Part shown: in pieces, positions 6,273 to 6,528 of the stretch | Layout of the letters: every line of letters begins with the position of its first letter | How positions within the stretch are numbered: position 1 is the first letter of the stretch | Assembly (NCBI GenBank): GCA_905215555.1 | Contig: CAJMQU010000089.1 | Coordinates: 1 to 6,528, forward strand | Direction of reading: 5' to 3' | Origin: an uncultured bacterium | GTDB lineage: Bacteria; Bacteroidota; Bacteroidia; Bacteroidales; Bacteroidaceae | Length of the DNA stretch: 6,528 nucleotides | Translations under genes and position numbers: made by a program | The notes under the pieces: model-generated | Seen by the model: only the letters and a program-made list of their open reading frames with translations | What the model was told of the DNA's origin: nothing | Databases searched by the model: none

Positions 6273-6320
6273 TCTATGTTTTGAGTGCAAAAGTAAATTA
6301 AAATGTTCAGAAAACATAGA
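6273..6320. repeat. 10-bp perfect inverted repeat around the DUF3078 promoter
   Basis: TCTATGTTTT (6273-6282) and AAAACATAGA (6311-6320) are perfect complements separated by 28 bases. The -7 box of the minus-strand gene lies between them. One arm falls at the predicted -33 region and the other right at the expected start of the transcript, an arrangement that would suit an operator bound by a dimer or pair of dimers. Confidence 0.6.
6288..6295 (-). promoter_or_regulatory. Probable -7 box of the DUF3078 gene promoter
   Basis: The minus strand reads TACTTTTG here, an exact match to TAnnTTTG. Transcription would start near 6283, about 22 bases before the ATG. The expected -33 position holds only T-rich sequence (TTTTC/TATG), not a clean TTTG, so the promoter may be weak or need an activator. 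Confidence 0.55.
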
Positions 6321-6337
6321 AAAGCAAAAGAAAAGAA

Positions 6338-6374
6338 ATCAAGTTTTTTAAGAATTGTTTCGCCGAAACTTGAT
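6338..6374. repeat. 9-bp perfect inverted repeat overlapping the pyrG -33 box
   Basis: ATCAAGTTT (6338-6346) and AAACTTGAT (6366-6374) are perfect complements with a 19-base spacer. The right arm covers the CTTG taken as the pyrG -33 box. A smaller hairpin, GTTTC-GCC-GAAAC (6357-6369), uses part of the same right arm. Confidence 0.6.
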
Positions 6375-6401
6375 ATACTTCCTCTTTTTTTTGTAATTTT
6401 G
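6369..6401 (+). promoter_or_regulatory. Probable pyrG promoter
   Basis: TAATTTTG (6394-6401) matches the Bacteroides -7 consensus TAnnTTTG exactly, and CTTG (6369-6372) lies 21 bases upstream as a -33 box. Transcription would start near 6406, giving a leader of about 85 bases before the GTG start of pyrG. Confidence 0.65.
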
Positions 6402-6491
6402 CGCTTTTTAAGTTTCACACGTAGTATAGTTCAGATACACAAGTGTGTACATCAGACCAAACAAAACAATAATATTAAAAACAGTATAGCT

Positions 6492-6528
6492 GTGGGAGAA
6501 ACAAAGTATATTTTCGTCACCGGTGGCG
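6492..6528 (+). CDS. pyrG: CTP synthase PyrG (N-terminal fragment)
   Basis: Twelve codons and one base are present, translating as (V/M)GETKYIFVTGG, the characteristic N-terminus of CTP synthase leading into its P-loop-like region. The enzyme amidates UTP to CTP using glutamine and ATP in the cytoplasm. The GTG at 6492 is chosen because no in-frame ATG occurs back to the promoter and because CTP synthases usually begin one residue before G-E/K-T-K-Y. There is no clear Shine-Dalgarno site; the upstream sequence is A-rich. The GTG lies in a possible small hairpin, ACAG-TATAG-CTGT (6481-6493). The gene runs off the right edge. Confidence 0.88.
   Translation, partial: MGETKYIFVTGG

Larger units (their letters stand above)
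6261..6491. other. Divergent control region between the DUF3078 gene and pyrG
   Basis: This 231-base, A/T-rich stretch holds two oppositely directed promoters whose -7 boxes are about 100 bases apart, and a perfect inverted repeat at each. The middle (about 6321-6337) is purine-rich on the plus strand. The right part, from about 6406, is the pyrG leader. It contains a small hairpin TACAC-AAGT-GTGTA (6436-6449). I see no small gene in it. Confidence 0.7.

Noticed and set aside
6273..6374. Invertible, phase-variable promoter of the kind known in Bacteroides
   Set aside because: The inverted repeats enclose only 28 and 19 bases, far shorter than known invertible segments. The two pairs differ in sequence, and no recombinase gene is in view.

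Overview
The window looks like chromosomal DNA from Bacteroides or a close relative (Bacteroidales). Three things support this. The gene order is rseC-rnfB-rnfC-rnfD-rnfG-rnfE. The promoters match the Bacteroidetes pattern TAnnTTTG with an upstream TTG-type -33 box. Most start codons are preceded by A/T-rich sequence rather than a Shine-Dalgarno site. An uncharacterised outer-membrane-type protein of the DUF3078 kind next to a divergent pyrG also fits. No mobile element, tRNA, rRNA or CRISPR array was seen.

Positions 1-4542, minus strand: an operon for the Rnf complex, a membrane-bound ferredoxin:NAD+ oxidoreductase that couples electron transfer to Na+ or H+ translocation. Reading in the direction of transcription (right to left) it holds a promoter (4513-4542), rseC, rnfB, rnfC, rnfD, rnfG and the first 12 codons of rnfE, which runs off the left edge. 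rnfA is expected beyond it. RnfB carries five cysteine motifs for iron-sulfur clusters plus extra cysteines. RnfC has the flavin/NADH-binding region and two further clusters. RnfD and RnfG each carry a motif for covalently bound FMN. RnfE (with RnfA off-window) completes the membrane part. Electrons would pass between ferredoxin, RnfB, the membrane and RnfG/RnfD flavins, and RnfC/NAD. RseC is a small membrane protein that accompanies rnf/rsx genes in several phyla.

Positions 4485-4817: a 333-base non-coding stretch holding the rseC promoter, a nested inverted repeat just upstream of it, and a perfect 16-bp terminator hairpin for the next gene.

Positions 4818-6260, minus strand: a secreted, probably outer-membrane beta-barrel protein with a DUF3078-like C-terminal half; its function is unknown.

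Positions 6261-6491: a divergent regulatory region with one promoter for each neighbour, each overlapped by a perfect inverted repeat (10 bp and 9 bp). From 6492 the plus strand starts pyrG (CTP synthase), read from a GTG codon and cut by the right edge.

Overall this is conserved housekeeping and energy-metabolism DNA rather than an accessory island. The more interesting points are small regulatory structures: competing hairpins between rnfB and rnfC, and inverted repeats at both divergent promoters. The DUF3078 protein also remains unexplained. I do not see a clearly new multi-gene system.
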